A stretch of 64,000 bases of DNA. Origin: an uncultured Bacteroidota bacterium (lineage in GTDB: Bacteria > Bacteroidota > Bacteroidia > Flavobacteriales_D > Crocinitomicaceae). This document shows positions 18,727 through 28,774 of this stretch, in pieces. The position numbers were made by a program, and so were the translations under genes. A model generated the notes under the pieces. It did no database searches, was not told the DNA's origin, and saw only the letters and a list, made by a program, of their open reading frames with translations. The stretch spans positions 1 through 64,000 of the forward strand of contig CALCCB010000127.1 in assembly GCA_937899625.1 (NCBI GenBank), written 5' to 3'. Each line of letters opens with the position of its first letter. Position 1 is the stretch's first letter.

Positions 18727-19718
18727 TGGAAAGAAAGCGTGTATTAATAACTGGTGCAGCAGGATTTTTAGGATCTCATTTGTGTGATCGTTTTATCAAT
18801 GATGGGTATCATGTGATTGCCATGGATAATTTGATCACAGGAAGGTTGAAGAACATCGAGCATTTATTCAAACTGGAAAATTTTGAGTTCTATCACCATG
18901 ATGTTTCCAAGTTTATTCATGTTCCTGGTAAACTGGATTACATACTGCATTTTGCTTCACCCGCTAGTCCGATTGATTATTTAAAGATTCCTATTCAAAC
19001 ACTTAAAGTTGGTTCATTGGGAGTTCACAACTGTTTGGGATTAGCAAAAGCGAAGAACGCGAGATTGTTGATCGCCTCTACTTCAGAGGTGTATGGTGAT
19101 CCAACTGTACATCCTCAAACAGAGGATTATTGGGGGAATGTTAACCCGGTTGGACCACGAGGAGTTTATGATGAAGCCAAAAGATTTCAAGAAGCAATAA
19201 CGATGGCTTATCATAACTTTCACGGACTTGAAACGAGAATTGTTAGAATATTCAATACTTACGGACCTAGAATGAGATTGAATGATGGTAGGGTTTTACC
19301 TGCTTTCATTGGACAAGCACTTCGTGGTGAAGATTTAACGGTTTTCGGTGATGGAAGTCAAACACGTTCGTTCTGCTATGTAGATGATCTAGTTGAAGGA
19401 ATTGTTCGTTTGTTACATAGTGACTACGTGTATCCGGTAAATGTCGGTAATCCATCTGAAATTACCATTTCTGATTTTGCTGAAGAGATCATCAAGCTTA
19501 CAGGAACTTCTCAAAAAGTGATCTATAAAGATCTACCAGTCGATGACCCTAAGCAGAGAAGGCCGGATATCTCCAAAGCACAGGAGATCTTAAACTGGGA
19601 ACCAAAAGTTGACAGGGCTGAAGGTTTGAAATTGACTTACGATTATTTCAAAGGATTGTCTCAAGAGGAGCTTCTTGAAACGGATCATTATAATTTTGAT
19701 AAATACATTATTCGCTAA
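18723..19718 (+). CDS. UDP-glucuronate decarboxylase (UDP-xylose synthase)-like
   Basis: A 331-residue extended short-chain dehydrogenase. It has the NAD motif [12 protein letters not shown], the Ser/Thr in STSEVYGDP, the catalytic pair in [10 protein letters not shown], and [21 protein letters not shown] as in UDP-xylose synthases. The preceding ugd supplies UDP-glucuronate, so a UDP-xylose product is likely. Two overlapping ATG codons (18723 and 18726) both fit; the first overlaps the ugd stop. The one-base overlap with the next gene continues the tight operon. Confidence 0.88.
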   Translation: MMERKRVLITGAAGFLGSHLCDRFINDGYHVIAMDNLITGRLKNIEHLFKLENFEFYHHDVSKFIHVPGKLDYILHFASPASPIDYLKIPIQTLKVGSLGVHNCLGLAKAKNARLLIASTSEVYGDPTVHPQTEDYWGNVNPVGPRGVYDEAKRFQEAITMAYHNFHGLETRIVRIFNTYGPRMRLNDGRVLPAFIGQALRGEDLTVFGDGSQTRSFCYVDDLVEGIVRLLHSDYVYPVNVGNPSEITISDFAEEIIKLTGTSQKVIYKDLPVDDPKQRRPDISKAQEILNWEPKVDRAEGLKLTYDYFKGLSQEELLETDHYNFDKYIIR

Positions 19719-20287
19719 TGGGTTACTTTGCGCACGAAACAGCAGTGGTTGATGAAGGTTGCATGATCGGTGAAGGAACTAAGATCTGGCATTTTTCGCA
19801 TATCATGCCTGACTGTACAATCGGAGAAAGATGCAATATTGGCCAAAATGTAGTGGTTTCTCCTGGTGTCAAGCTTGGAGATAACGTAAAGGTCCAGAAC
19901 AACGTCTCTATTTATACCGGTGTTGAATGTGAGGATGACGTATTTCTTGGGCCATCAATGGTTTTTACAAATGTGATCAATCCTAGAAGTGCAGTGAACA
20001 GGAGGGATCAGTATTCAAGGACAATTGTGAAAAAAGGAGCAAGTATTGGAGCGAATGCAACGATCGTTTGCGGGAATGATATAGGTTCTTTTGCATTTAT
20101 CGGTGCAGGATCTGTGGTAACGAAAGAAGTTCCTGATTTCGCTCTGTTAGTGGGTAATCCGGCCAGACAGATCGGGTGGATGAGTGAATATGGACACCGT
20201 TTGAATTTTGATGAGAACGGAGTTGCTGTTTGTCCTGAGAGTGGACAGGAGTATGTTTTGGAAAGTGGTAAGGTTAAAAGAAAATAA
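19718..20287 (+). CDS. Hexapeptide-repeat sugar N-acetyltransferase (WbpD-like)
   Basis: A 189-residue left-handed beta-helix protein with hexapeptide repeats ([47 protein letters not shown]). The pattern [12 protein letters not shown] and the overall form match acetyltransferases that acetylate the 3-amino group of UDP-amino-uronic acids. With the WbpE-, WbpB- and WbpA-like neighbours it would complete a UDP-2,3-diacetamido-uronic acid. It starts on the last base of the preceding stop and ends three bases before the next gene. Confidence 0.85.
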   Translation: MGYFAHETAVVDEGCMIGEGTKIWHFSHIMPDCTIGERCNIGQNVVVSPGVKLGDNVKVQNNVSIYTGVECEDDVFLGPSMVFTNVINPRSAVNRRDQYSRTIVKKGASIGANATIVCGNDIGSFAFIGAGSVVTKEVPDFALLVGNPARQIGWMSEYGHRLNFDENGVAVCPESGQEYVLESGKVKRK

Positions 20288-20290
20288 GAA

Positions 20291-21331
20291 ATGATCCAGA
20301 AAGATCAAAAAGTAAAATTTGTTGTAGTAGGTGCCGGACACATCGGGAAACGACATGCGGAAATGATTCGTCGTGAAAGTGAAGCCGAGCTGGTTGCGCT
20401 TTGTGACTCCAGAAGTATGGAAGAATGCGACGCTCAGCTGTTCAATGTACCATTTTTCAACTCGATCGAAGAGCTTTTAAATTCAGGTTTGAAATTCGAT
20501 GTAGTGAACATCTGCACACCAAATGGACTGCATGCCCGTCAGAGTATTGCTGCACTTGAGAATAGAAGGCATGTAGTTTGTGAAAAACCAATGGGGCTTA
20601 GTAAGGACGAATGTGAGAAGGTGATCTTTAAATCACTTCAGGTTTCTAAGCAAGTTTTTTGCGTAATGCAAAACAGATATTCTCCACCATCTGAATGGAT
20701 CAAGTCTGTTGTAGACGGCGGTATATTGGGCAAAACTTTTATGGTCCAGTTGAATTGCTACTGGAATAGAGATGATCGCTATTACAAAAAGGGCAGCTGG
20801 AAAGGAACCTCTGATTTGGATGGGGGAACATTATTTACACAGTTCTCGCACTTTATCGATATCATGTATTGGCTGTTCGGTGATATCAAGAATATACAAG
20901 GGAAATTTGCTGATTTCACGCACCAAGATTTAACTGCGTTCGAAGATTCTGGTTTTGTGAGTTTTGACTTCATCAATGGGGGAATGGGATGTATCAATTA
21001 TTCTACTTCCGTTGCCGATAAGAATCTTGAATCTTCGATCACAATTATTGGAGAAAAAGGTAGTGTGAAGATCGGTGGACAATATATGAATGAAGTAGAG
21101 ATTTGCAATATTCCAGGTTATGAAATGCCAGAGCTTGCTCCGACCAATCCGGGAAATGATTATGGAGCCTACAAAGGTTCAGCAGCAAATCATAACTATG
21201 TGATCAGAAATGTGATCGATACATTGAAAGGACGAACTTCAGCAACAACAAATGCGCTTGAAGGACTGAAAGTTGTCGAGATTATTGAACGAATTTATGA
21301 AGTAAGAAATGAACAACTCAATCTACAATAG
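20291..21331 (+). CDS. Gfo/Idh/MocA family sugar-nucleotide oxidoreductase (WbpB-like)
   Basis: A 346-residue NAD(P)-dependent oxidoreductase. The Rossmann motif VVGAGHIGKRHAEM is followed by the family signature CEKPMGLSKDE at about residue 98, and a C-terminal alpha/beta domain has LDGGTLFTQFSHFIDIMYWLFG. Enzymes of this type oxidise C3 of the UDP-HexNAc uronic acid before transamination. Its 3' end overlaps the next gene by 23 bases, an unusually long overlap for this operon. Confidence 0.87.
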   Translation: MIQKDQKVKFVVVGAGHIGKRHAEMIRRESEAELVALCDSRSMEECDAQLFNVPFFNSIEELLNSGLKFDVVNICTPNGLHARQSIAALENRRHVVCEKPMGLSKDECEKVIFKSLQVSKQVFCVMQNRYSPPSEWIKSVVDGGILGKTFMVQLNCYWNRDDRYYKKGSWKGTSDLDGGTLFTQFSHFIDIMYWLFGDIKNIQGKFADFTHQDLTAFEDSGFVSFDFINGGMGCINYSTSVADKNLESSITIIGEKGSVKIGGQYMNEVEICNIPGYEMPELAPTNPGNDYGAYKGSAANHNYVIRNVIDTLKGRTSATTNALEGLKVVEIIERIYEVRNEQLNLQ

Positions 21332-22613
21332 ACTATTACAAAAAGAAGCAAAACTTGCTGTAATTGGTTTGGGATACGTCGGATTACCAATTGCTTTGGA
21401 GTTTGCAAGAAAAATTAAAGTTGTTGGTTTTGATATAAACCAGGAAAGAGTGGATCTGATGAAAAGATCTATTGATCCGAGTAATGAACTTGATGCATCG
21501 GCATTTGATGGTTGTGATATCGAATTTACGGCAAACATACATGACTTGAAAGACGTACAGTTTTTTATTGTAGCTGTTCCAACACCGATTGATGACGCGA
21601 ATCTTCCAAACTTAAAACCATTACTTGGAGCCTCAGCTACAGTTGGTAAAGTATTGAAGAAAGACGATTATGTTGTTTTCGAATCGACTGTTTATCCTGG
21701 ATGTACGGAAGAGGATTGTATTCCGGTATTGGAAGCTGAATCCGGATTGAAATTCCCTGAGGATTTTAAGGTTGGTTATTCCCCTGAAAGAATTAATCCG
21801 GGTGATAAAGAGCATACCCTTCAAAATGTGATCAAAGTAACTTCAGGATGCGATCATGAATCCTCAGAAGAAATTGCAAAAACATATGAGCTAGTTGTTG
21901 AGGCAGGCGTACATCGCGCTGCTTCTATCAAAGTAGCCGAAGCTGCGAAGATTATTGAGAACACCCAGCGAGATGTGAATATTGCACTGATCAACGAACT
22001 TTCGATCATCTTCAATAAATTGGGCATCAATACATTTGAGGTGCTTGAAGCCGCCGGAACAAAGTGGAATTTCCTGAAGTTTTCTCCAGGTCTTGTTGGA
22101 GGTCACTGTATTGGAGTTGACCCCTACTATTTGACGCATAAAGCACAACAGGCAGGTTATCATTCAAAAGTGATCACAAGTGGACGCTATGTGAATGATT
22201 CTATGGGATTCTACATCGGTAAACAAACGGTGAAAAGGATCATTGCTCAGGGTAAACACATTCAGGATGCAAAAGTTCTGGTAATGGGAGCAACGTTCAA
22301 AGAAGACGTATCTGATATCAGAAATTCAAAAGTGATCGACGTTGTGAACGAATTGAAGTCATTCCAGGTGAAGGTTGATCTTGTAGACCCACATGCTTCT
22401 TCAGAAGAAATGATGCATGAATACGGTGTTGGTTTAACTGAAGCTGCTTCTGGTAATTATGATGCCATCATTGTTGCTGTGAATCATAAGGAGTATAAGA
22501 ATATGTCAGAAGATCAGTTTAAAGCCCTTTTGAAGGATGGTAAAGGTGTCTTTGTAGACGTTAAAGGAATTTTCAAAGGAAAGATCAAGGATCTTGAATA
22601 CTGGTCATTATAA
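21309..22613 (+). CDS. Nucleotide-sugar dehydrogenase, UDP-HexNAc type (WbpA/WbpO-like)
   Basis: A 434-residue UDP-N-acetylhexosamine 6-dehydrogenase by pattern: AVIGLGYVGLPIALEF at the N-terminus, YSPERINPGDKEHTL, the catalytic Cys in PGLVGGHCIGVDPYYLTHKAQ, and GATFKEDVSDIRNSKV near the C-terminus. The GGHCIGVDPYY form separates it from the UDP-glucose dehydrogenase at 17413 (GGSCFPKD). It would make UDP-GlcNAcA or UDP-GalNAcA, the starting point for the WbpB/E/D steps encoded just upstream. Confidence 0.9.
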   Translation: MNNSIYNRLLQKEAKLAVIGLGYVGLPIALEFARKIKVVGFDINQERVDLMKRSIDPSNELDASAFDGCDIEFTANIHDLKDVQFFIVAVPTPIDDANLPNLKPLLGASATVGKVLKKDDYVVFESTVYPGCTEEDCIPVLEAESGLKFPEDFKVGYSPERINPGDKEHTLQNVIKVTSGCDHESSEEIAKTYELVVEAGVHRAASIKVAEAAKIIENTQRDVNIALINELSIIFNKLGINTFEVLEAAGTKWNFLKFSPGLVGGHCIGVDPYYLTHKAQQAGYHSKVITSGRYVNDSMGFYIGKQTVKRIIAQGKHIQDAKVLVMGATFKEDVSDIRNSKVIDVVNELKSFQVKVDLVDPHASSEEMMHEYGVGLTEAASGNYDAIIVAVNHKEYKNMSEDQFKALLKDGKGVFVDVKGIFKGKIKDLEYWSL

Positions 22614-22615
22614 AA

Positions 22616-23671
22616 GTGCATTTCAAAAGAAACATACTGATTACTGGAGGAGCTGGATTTATCGGTTCTCATGTTGTTCGGTTATTTGTAACTAAATATC
22701 CTGAATACAGGATTGTCAATTTTGACAAATTGACTTATGCCGGTAATCTTGAAAACTTAAAAGACATTGAGAATGCTGACAACTATGTCTTCTTAAAAGG
22801 AGATATTGTTAGCCAGGAAGATGTAAAAAAGGCATTTGAAAAGTATGCGGTAACAGATGTAATTCATTTGGCTGCAGAATCTCACGTAGACAGAAGTATT
22901 GAAGGGCCAATGGACTTCGTGATGACGAATGTTGTTGGTACCGTAAACCTACTTCAGCAAGCCAAAGAGAACTGGAAGGAGGGAGAACATGTTTTTCACC
23001 ATGTTTCAACGGATGAGGTTTATGGAAGTTTGGGTGAAGAGGGATTGTTTAAAGAAACAACTCCTTACGATCCAAGAAGTCCTTATTCTGCCTCAAAGGC
23101 TTCATCGGATCATTTTGTGATGGCGTTTTATCATACGTACGGTTTGCCAGTTAAAATGTCAAATTGTTCAAACAATTATGGTAGCCATCATTTTCCTGAA
23201 AAACTGATCCCTTTGATGATCCACAACATTGTCAATAACAAACCACTACCGGTGTACGGAAAAGGTGAAAATGTGAGAGACTGGCTATGGGTGAATGATC
23301 ATGCATCTGCCATTGATACAATCTTTCATTCAGGAAGGATAGGTGAATCCTACAATGTGGGAGGTTTGAACGAATGGAAGAATGTTGACTTGGTAAAATT
23401 CCTTTGCCAATTGATGGATCAGAAACTTGGAAGATCTCAGGGAGAATCTGAAAAGCTGATTACCCATGTTACAGATCGGAAGGGACATGACCTAAGATAT
23501 GCAATTGATGCCTCCAAATTAGAAAAGGAATTAGGTTGGAAACCTTCTATCACCTTTGAAAAAGGTTTGGAGGATACTGTGGATTGGTATCTCAACAACA
23601 GTGAATGGGTTGAAAAAGTAACGTCAGGAGCATATAAGGAATATTACGAAAACATGTATTCTGACCGTTAA
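22616..23671 (+). CDS. rfbB: dTDP-glucose 4,6-dehydratase
   Basis: Converts dTDP-glucose to dTDP-4-keto-6-deoxyglucose. Seen are the NAD motif ITGGAGFIGSHVV, NFDKLTYAGNLENL, HVSTDEVYGSLG, the catalytic YSASKASSDHF and NCSNNYGSHHFPEKLIPLMI. Length (351) is typical. The start is a GTG at 22616, two bases after the preceding stop; no ATG is suitably placed. rfbA, rfbC and rfbD are not in the window, so the final deoxysugar is unknown. Confidence 0.92.
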   Translation: MHFKRNILITGGAGFIGSHVVRLFVTKYPEYRIVNFDKLTYAGNLENLKDIENADNYVFLKGDIVSQEDVKKAFEKYAVTDVIHLAAESHVDRSIEGPMDFVMTNVVGTVNLLQQAKENWKEGEHVFHHVSTDEVYGSLGEEGLFKETTPYDPRSPYSASKASSDHFVMAFYHTYGLPVKMSNCSNNYGSHHFPEKLIPLMIHNIVNNKPLPVYGKGENVRDWLWVNDHASAIDTIFHSGRIGESYNVGGLNEWKNVDLVKFLCQLMDQKLGRSQGESEKLITHVTDRKGHDLRYAIDASKLEKELGWKPSITFEKGLEDTVDWYLNNSEWVEKVTSGAYKEYYENMYSDR

Positions 23672-24409
23672 ATGAGTGTGATATCCAGGATTTTTGGGAG
23701 TAAAAAAGAGAAACTTGATCTTTCACTGATCGAAGTGGACATGCATAGCCATCTTATTCCAGGGATCGATGATGGATCTAAAAACATGGATGAAACCATT
23801 GCTTTATTGGCAAAGTTTCAGAGCATGGGCTACCGAAAAGTGGTCACAACTCCTCATATCATGAGTGATTATTATCCCAACACAAGAGATATAATCTTAT
23901 CCGGTCTTCACGATGTTAGGGAAATGGCAGCTAAATTGAATTTGTCAATTGAGATCGAAGCCGCTGCCGAATATTATTTTGATGAGACGCTACCTTCAAA
24001 GATCAAGGAAAAAGAATTGCTGACTTTTGGCGGAAATCATGTTCTGGTAGAATTTGCGTTTCAGGGTAGTCCCACCTATGAAGATGAATTGTTTTTTGAT
24101 ATGCTAAGTGCAGACTATCAGCCTGTACTGGCACATTTTGAAAGATACGGAGCATTTATGGGGAATGTCGATAAAGCAGCTGAATACAGGGATAAAGGTG
24201 TTTTGATCCAAATGAATCTGAACTCATTGACCGGTCATTACGGACCTCACATTAAAAAACAAGCGGAACAATTGATCGATAAGGGCTTGGTTGATTTTGT
24301 GGGTACAGATTGCCACAGGATCCAGCATCTTAGATTATTGGAAGATAATCTTCATTTACCCTACTTCTCCAAACTGACTTCTCATAACTTGAGAAATACG
24401 CATCTATAA
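23672..24409 (+). CDS. CpsB/CapC-family PHP phosphatase (tyrosine-protein phosphatase)
   Basis: A 245-residue PHP-fold metalloenzyme with metal ligands in DMHSHLIPGIDDGSKNMDE, VTTPHIMSDYYPNT, LVEFAF and GTDCHR. These proteins dephosphorylate tyrosine kinases that control capsule or exopolysaccharide polymerisation. It follows the dTDP-glucose dehydratase with no gap and is the last gene of the sugar operon. The matching tyrosine kinase (Wzc-like) is not in this window. Confidence 0.85.
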   Translation: MSVISRIFGSKKEKLDLSLIEVDMHSHLIPGIDDGSKNMDETIALLAKFQSMGYRKVVTTPHIMSDYYPNTRDIILSGLHDVREMAAKLNLSIEIEAAAEYYFDETLPSKIKEKELLTFGGNHVLVEFAFQGSPTYEDELFFDMLSADYQPVLAHFERYGAFMGNVDKAAEYRDKGVLIQMNLNSLTGHYGPHIKKQAEQLIDKGLVDFVGTDCHRIQHLRLLEDNLHLPYFSKLTSHNLRNTHL

Positions 24410-24412
24410 AAC

Positions 24413-25126
24413 TTAGCGTAAAAAGAATTTGTATCGCTGTATCGTATTTTCTAGTCCAAGGTAAAGGGCATCTGAGATCAATGCATGACCGATCGATACT
24501 TCGTCAAGTACTGGTAAAGATTCTTTAAAAAAACGTAGATTTTCCAAACTAAGATCGTGACCAGCATTCACCCCTAATCCAAGAGATGATGCCAATTGGG
24601 CAGCTGATGCATATTCACGAATTGCTTTGTCGGGATCTGCTGAAAATTCTTCTGCATAAGGTCCGGTATAGAGCTCAATTCTATCAACACCTGATTTAGC
24701 GGCATATTCGATGTTTTCAGGAATCGTATCCACAAAAATTGAAGACCTTACTCCAATCGATCTAAAATAATCGGCAAGCTCAGTTAACATGGATAGATTT
24801 TCTTTTGTTTTCCAACCGGCATTTGAGGTCAGAACATGAGGAGGATCCGGCACCAAAGTGGCCTGAGCCGGTTTGATCTCTTCAATGATCTTGAGATATC
24901 TTGAATCGGGATACCCTTCAATGTTAAATTCCGTTTTAACAACCTTGCTAAGATCGTAAACGTCTTTCAATGTAATGTGACGCTCATCTGGTCTTGGATG
25001 TACAGTAATTCCATCCGCGCCAAATGATTCACAGTCAATTGCAAATTGAACAATGTTTGGTGTATTGCCTCCTCTGGCATTCCGGATTGTGGCAACTTTA
25101 TTAATGTTTACACTTAGTTTTGTCAT
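24413..25126 (-). CDS. pdxJ: Pyridoxine 5'-phosphate synthase
   Basis: PdxJ condenses 1-deoxyxylulose 5-phosphate with 3-amino-2-oxopropyl phosphate in the DXP-dependent vitamin B6 pathway. Family features are [17 protein letters not shown] at the N-terminus, [46 protein letters not shown] and [13 protein letters not shown]. The frame can be extended to 25153, but the ATG at 25126 gives the standard N-terminus and 238 residues. A -7 box lies upstream at 25151-25158. Confidence 0.95.
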   Translation of the reverse strand: MTKLSVNINKVATIRNARGGNTPNIVQFAIDCESFGADGITVHPRPDERHITLKDVYDLSKVVKTEFNIEGYPDSRYLKIIEEIKPAQATLVPDPPHVLTSNAGWKTKENLSMLTELADYFRSIGVRSSIFVDTIPENIEYAAKSGVDRIELYTGPYAEEFSADPDKAIREYASAAQLASSLGLGVNAGHDLSLENLRFFKESLPVLDEVSIGHALISDALYLGLENTIQRYKFFLR

Positions 25127-25150
25127 TGAACGGTACGATTTTTGGCAGAT

Positions 25151-25158
25151 CAAAAGTA
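25151..25158 (-). promoter_or_regulatory. -7 box (TACTTTTG) for pdxJ
   Basis: On the minus strand TACTTTTG matches TAnnTTTG exactly and ends 24 bases before the ATG at 25126. No TTG is found at standard -33 spacing. The location supports the shorter pdxJ start. Confidence 0.4.
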
Positions 25159-25195
25159 CGAACTTAGAGAGTATTTTACTACTTTGGCAATAATA

Positions 25196-25858
25196 ATGAG
25201 AGCAGCAGAATTAATAACAGAAGAGATTCCTCCACTAACTCACAAGGATACAGGTGAAAAAGCACTAAGGTGGATGGATGAATTGAAAGTTTCTCATTTG
25301 CCTGTGCTGAAAAACGGAAATTTTGTCGGTGTTTTGTCAGAATCTGATGTACTTGACAAAATGGATCTTGATGAAACGTTGGATAAGCTTTTTGATCACC
25401 TTCCAAGACCTTATGTTTTTGAAAATGCACACATCTATGAGGTGTTGGCAAAGATCGCTGAGCATAAGATTTCTGTATTACCAATATTGGATAATAGCGA
25501 AAAGTATCTGGGGTGCACTTCAGTTTACCATTTACTGACAGTTATAGCCAACACAGGAAGCATCCGAGAGATAGGAGGGATAATCGTACTTGAAATGAAT
25601 TCAGCGGATTATTCAATGGCACAAATAGCTCAGATCGTAGAGAGTAACAATGCGCGTATTTTGAGTTCTTATATCATGTCGTCACCTGATAGTACGATGG
25701 TTGAAGTGACGTTGAAGATCAATCAGGTCGAGCTGTCTTCAGTTATCAGAACTTTTGAGCGCTATGATTATGTGGTGAAAGCTTCCTTTCAAAAATCCGA
25801 TATCGACAGCGATCTTCAGCAACGTTATGATTCATTAATGAACTTCCTCAAATTTTGA
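25196..25858 (+). CDS. CBS-domain protein
   Basis: A cytoplasmic protein of 220 residues from the ATG at 25196 ([20 protein letters not shown]). Two CBS motifs span about residues 5-120 ([47 protein letters not shown]). A C-terminal segment (about 135-205) resembles an ACT-like regulatory fold ([22 protein letters not shown]). CBS pairs commonly bind adenine nucleotides. Its stop overlaps the nadK start by one base, so a link to nucleotide or NAD levels is possible but unproven. The longer frame from a TTG at 25142 adds an unconserved-looking extension. Confidence 0.8.
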   Translation: MRAAELITEEIPPLTHKDTGEKALRWMDELKVSHLPVLKNGNFVGVLSESDVLDKMDLDETLDKLFDHLPRPYVFENAHIYEVLAKIAEHKISVLPILDNSEKYLGCTSVYHLLTVIANTGSIREIGGIIVLEMNSADYSMAQIAQIVESNNARILSSYIMSSPDSTMVEVTLKINQVELSSVIRTFERYDYVVKASFQKSDIDSDLQQRYDSLMNFLKF

Positions 25859-26736
25859 TGGTAGTAGCAATCTATAGCCGTAAAACAAATAAGCAGACTA
25901 GTCAATATTTGTCTGAGCTGTTAGCCATTTTTCATTCCTATGGATGGCAGGTTGTTTTGCATCAGGATCTTAAAAAGAATTGTATTGGAAAAGTGAATGG
26001 TATCGATACCTTGGGAGTCTTTTCGAATTACAAGGATTTTCAATCAGGTATTGATCTGATGATCAGTATGGGTGGTGATGGTACGTTCATTGAATCTGTT
26101 GGATTTATCAGAAATTCAGAGGTGCCGATCCTTGGCATAAACACGGGGCGACTTGGATTTCTTGCGAATATTGCCAGAGAGAATATAGAAGCAGCATTGG
26201 ACCTAGTCTATCGAAAGCAATTCGAATTTCAATCCCGCTCGTTGTTAAGGGTTTTTACAGAAGAGAATTTGTACGGTGAGGATAACTTCGCTTTGAATGA
26301 GGTCACCTTCCATAAGAAGGATACGAGTTCGATGATCACTGTGCACGCTTATCTTGATAACAAGTATTTGAACTCCTATTGGGCGGATGGTTTGATTGTA
26401 TCCACCCCGACAGGATCAACTGCTTATAGTTTGAGCTGTGGAGGACCTATTGTTACTCCAGGATGCAGAGTGCATATCCTTACACCGATCGCTCCGCACA
26501 ACTTGAATGTAAGACCAATGGTTGTGCCGGATCATATGCCAATAAAGTTAAGTCTTGAGGGCAGAGAAAGAAAATACCTCATTTCTTTGGATGGTAAATC
26601 AAAGAGCATCAAGCAAGGAGAAGAAGTGATGATCACAAAGGCTGAATTCATGGTAAATGTGATTAAATTTGAAGACAACAACTTCCTCGATACCATCAGA
26701 AATAAAATGATGTGGGGATTAGATAAACGTAATTAA
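25858..26736 (+). CDS. nadK: NAD kinase
   Basis: Phosphorylates NAD+ to NADP+ in the cytoplasm. It has the signature GGDGT in [24 protein letters not shown], the substrate-binding FALNEVTFH and the conserved loop [18 protein letters not shown]. The 292-residue length is typical of Bacteroidota NadK. The ATG at 25858 shares its A with the CBS gene stop (TGATG); a TTG one codon upstream is less likely. Confidence 0.95.
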   Translation: MVVAIYSRKTNKQTSQYLSELLAIFHSYGWQVVLHQDLKKNCIGKVNGIDTLGVFSNYKDFQSGIDLMISMGGDGTFIESVGFIRNSEVPILGINTGRLGFLANIARENIEAALDLVYRKQFEFQSRSLLRVFTEENLYGEDNFALNEVTFHKKDTSSMITVHAYLDNKYLNSYWADGLIVSTPTGSTAYSLSCGGPIVTPGCRVHILTPIAPHNLNVRPMVVPDHMPIKLSLEGRERKYLISLDGKSKSIKQGEEVMITKAEFMVNVIKFEDNNFLDTIRNKMMWGLDKRN

Positions 26737-26753
26737 TAAGTAAAACAGAGAAT

Positions 26754-27860
26754 ATGAAACAATTAGGAACATTGGCGTTGCTATTGGGAATTAGTGTGAT
26801 GAGTTTGGCAGCTAAACCAAAGAAGCCGAAATTGGAGCCGGGTATTTATGCAGAATTTACAACTTCGAAAGGTGTTATTCTTTGCATGCTAGAATTCAAG
26901 AAAACTCCAATGACAGTTGCCAACTTTGTCGGTTTGGCAGAAGGTAATTTTACAAACGGAGAGAAGAGCTTTACAAAGCCATATTACAACGGATTAAAAT
27001 TCCATCGTGTGATCAAGGATTTCATGATTCAGGGTGGTGATCCGGATGGCAATGGTTCAGGTGGTCCTGGTTATAAATTCTATGATGAGATCCATCCAGA
27101 TCTTACGCATTCAGGTCCTGGCATTTTGTCTATGGCAAATTCAGGTCCTGCTACGAATGGTAGCCAGTTCTTTATTACGCACAAAGAAACACCTTGGTTG
27201 GATGGAAAACATACGGTTTTTGGGCATGTAATCCAGGGACAAGATATAGTAAATGCCATTGAGCAAGACGATGTAACGACCACGGTGAAGATCATTCGTG
27301 TAGGTAAAGAAGCAAAAAAATGGAATGCGACGGAAACTTTCAAAACTGTATCTGATGAGATCAAGAAAGTAGAGGACGAAAAAGCTACAGAGCTTGCCAA
27401 GATTGGAGCAATGTCGGAGCAAGAATACAATGACTTCATGTTCAATGAAGTGAAATCAAAGTATCCTGATGCACAAAGATCTCCTTCAGGATTGGTTTAT
27501 ATCATTGAAAAACCAGGTGAAGATATGAAGGCTGAGGTTGGAAGTAGAATGTCTGTACATTATAGAGGAACCTTCAGAAGAGATGGTAAGCAATTCGATG
27601 CGAGTTATGACAGAGGAATGCCAATGGATTTCAATTATAAAGAAAACAGAATGATCCCTGGGTTTGAAGAAGGTTTGGGGATGCTTGGAAAAGGAGGAAA
27701 GGCAAAACTGATCATTCCTTATTATCAGGCATATGGTAAAAATGGAAGACCTGGAATTCCTCCATACGCGGATCTGGTTTTCGATATTGAGATCGTTGAT
27801 TTGACGGCTCCGGAGCCACATGATCATGAACACGGAGATCACGACGGACACGATCATTAA
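26754..27860 (+). CDS. Exported cyclophilin-FKBP fusion peptidyl-prolyl isomerase with His-rich tail
   Basis: A 368-residue dual immunophilin. After a signal-like N-terminus (about 1-20) comes a cyclophilin domain (about 30-185: [41 protein letters not shown]). A helical linker follows (185-250), then an FKBP domain (about 260-350: [45 protein letters not shown]). The last 13 residues are [13 protein letters not shown], a likely metal-binding tail like that of SlyD. Both isomerase active sites look intact. It probably acts on proteins in the periplasm. It follows nadK by 17 bases and is closed by a strong terminator. Confidence 0.9.
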   Translation: MKQLGTLALLLGISVMSLAAKPKKPKLEPGIYAEFTTSKGVILCMLEFKKTPMTVANFVGLAEGNFTNGEKSFTKPYYNGLKFHRVIKDFMIQGGDPDGNGSGGPGYKFYDEIHPDLTHSGPGILSMANSGPATNGSQFFITHKETPWLDGKHTVFGHVIQGQDIVNAIEQDDVTTTVKIIRVGKEAKKWNATETFKTVSDEIKKVEDEKATELAKIGAMSEQEYNDFMFNEVKSKYPDAQRSPSGLVYIIEKPGEDMKAEVGSRMSVHYRGTFRRDGKQFDASYDRGMPMDFNYKENRMIPGFEEGLGMLGKGGKAKLIIPYYQAYGKNGRPGIPPYADLVFDIEIVDLTAPEPHDHEHGDHDGHDH

Positions 27861-27869
27861 GAAATAGAA

Positions 27870-27896
27870 AAGGCTGCCATTGGCAGCCTTTCTTTT
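27870..27896 (+). terminator. Intrinsic terminator after the PPIase gene
   Basis: A nine-base-pair stem (AAGGCTGCC / GGCAGCCTT) with a three-base loop, followed by TTCTTTTT. It lies between two convergent genes, and the reverse side is also fairly T-rich, so it may serve both. Confidence 0.85.
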
Positions 27897-27912
27897 TGAA
27901 TATCTATACCTT

Positions 27913-28734
27913 TTAAGGCATTGTGCATCGATTTGGTTTTCCTAATCTGAATGTAACCATAGCACCATAGAACGAATACCAGTCTGACGTGGCAGAATTA
28001 CCTCGTTTTCCATATCTGGAACCATCAAGACTTCTATTTGATAACGCTGCGGCCAATGGACCATTTTCAGCTGCTAACGTAGCCGCGTCAACATACGTAT
28101 TGGAACCAACATCGTCAAGATAGTCCGTAAAGGTTTTTCTAATTCCGTACTCAAGATTGATCGTTGCTTTCTTTCCCAAAGCAAACTTCACACCTACCCC
28201 TAAGGGGACACACAATTGAGTGAGACTGTAATTTTTCTTATTGTTCAGAGATGATCCTTGACCTTCAGTACCAATCGACTGTAATTCGATCATATCGCCA
28301 TTGTACTCTGTTTTAGGGTTCATTCTGAACATTCCAATTTCAGCTAGTATGTAGGCTGTCCCTCTATACTTTTCGCTTCCCAGGAAGAAAGGCAGGTAAG
28401 TGAATTCGAGTCCTCCGGCTAACTCAAATATGTCTGATTCGAAATTTAAATTTCTGTTTCGTAAAAGATCGATCTTTGAATCGGCGTCATTGGCGGTGAC
28501 CTTACCATAGCTTAAATTTGCTCTCAAACTCATTCGGGAGTGTACATTATATCGATAGATGATTCCTCCGGAAAGTTTGGTGTCCTTTAATCTTCCAAAC
28601 TGACTCAGATCCCCAAAATAATTGGAGCCACCTATGAGAAAGCCAAGTTCAGACTTCGACTTCGAATTATGGTATTGCGCCCGTAAATTCAACGAGGTAG
28701 CCAAAAGCGTTATGAAAAATAGAAACAGTTTCAT
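27913..28734 (-). CDS. DUF6089-family outer-membrane-like protein
   Basis: A protein of about 273 residues from the ATG at 28734, which gives a clean signal peptide (KLFLFFITLLATSLNLRAQ). The mature N-terminus ELGFLIGGSNYFGDLSQ is typical of the DUF6089 family of Bacteroidota. The rest has alternating beta-strand character (LRANLSYGKVTAN, AGGLEFTYLPFFLG, FYGAMVTFRLGKP) fitting an eight-stranded barrel-like outer-membrane protein. Function is unknown. A start at 28752 would add six residues before the signal peptide. Confidence 0.78.
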   Translation of the reverse strand: MKLFLFFITLLATSLNLRAQYHNSKSKSELGFLIGGSNYFGDLSQFGRLKDTKLSGGIIYRYNVHSRMSLRANLSYGKVTANDADSKIDLLRNRNLNFESDIFELAGGLEFTYLPFFLGSEKYRGTAYILAEIGMFRMNPKTEYNGDMIELQSIGTEGQGSSLNNKKNYSLTQLCVPLGVGVKFALGKKATINLEYGIRKTFTDYLDDVGSNTYVDAATLAAENGPLAAALSNRSLDGSRYGKRGNSATSDWYSFYGAMVTFRLGKPNRCTMP

Positions 28735-28774
28735 TTTAATAAGGAACGCCAAATTACGGATAAAATTGCTTTTT

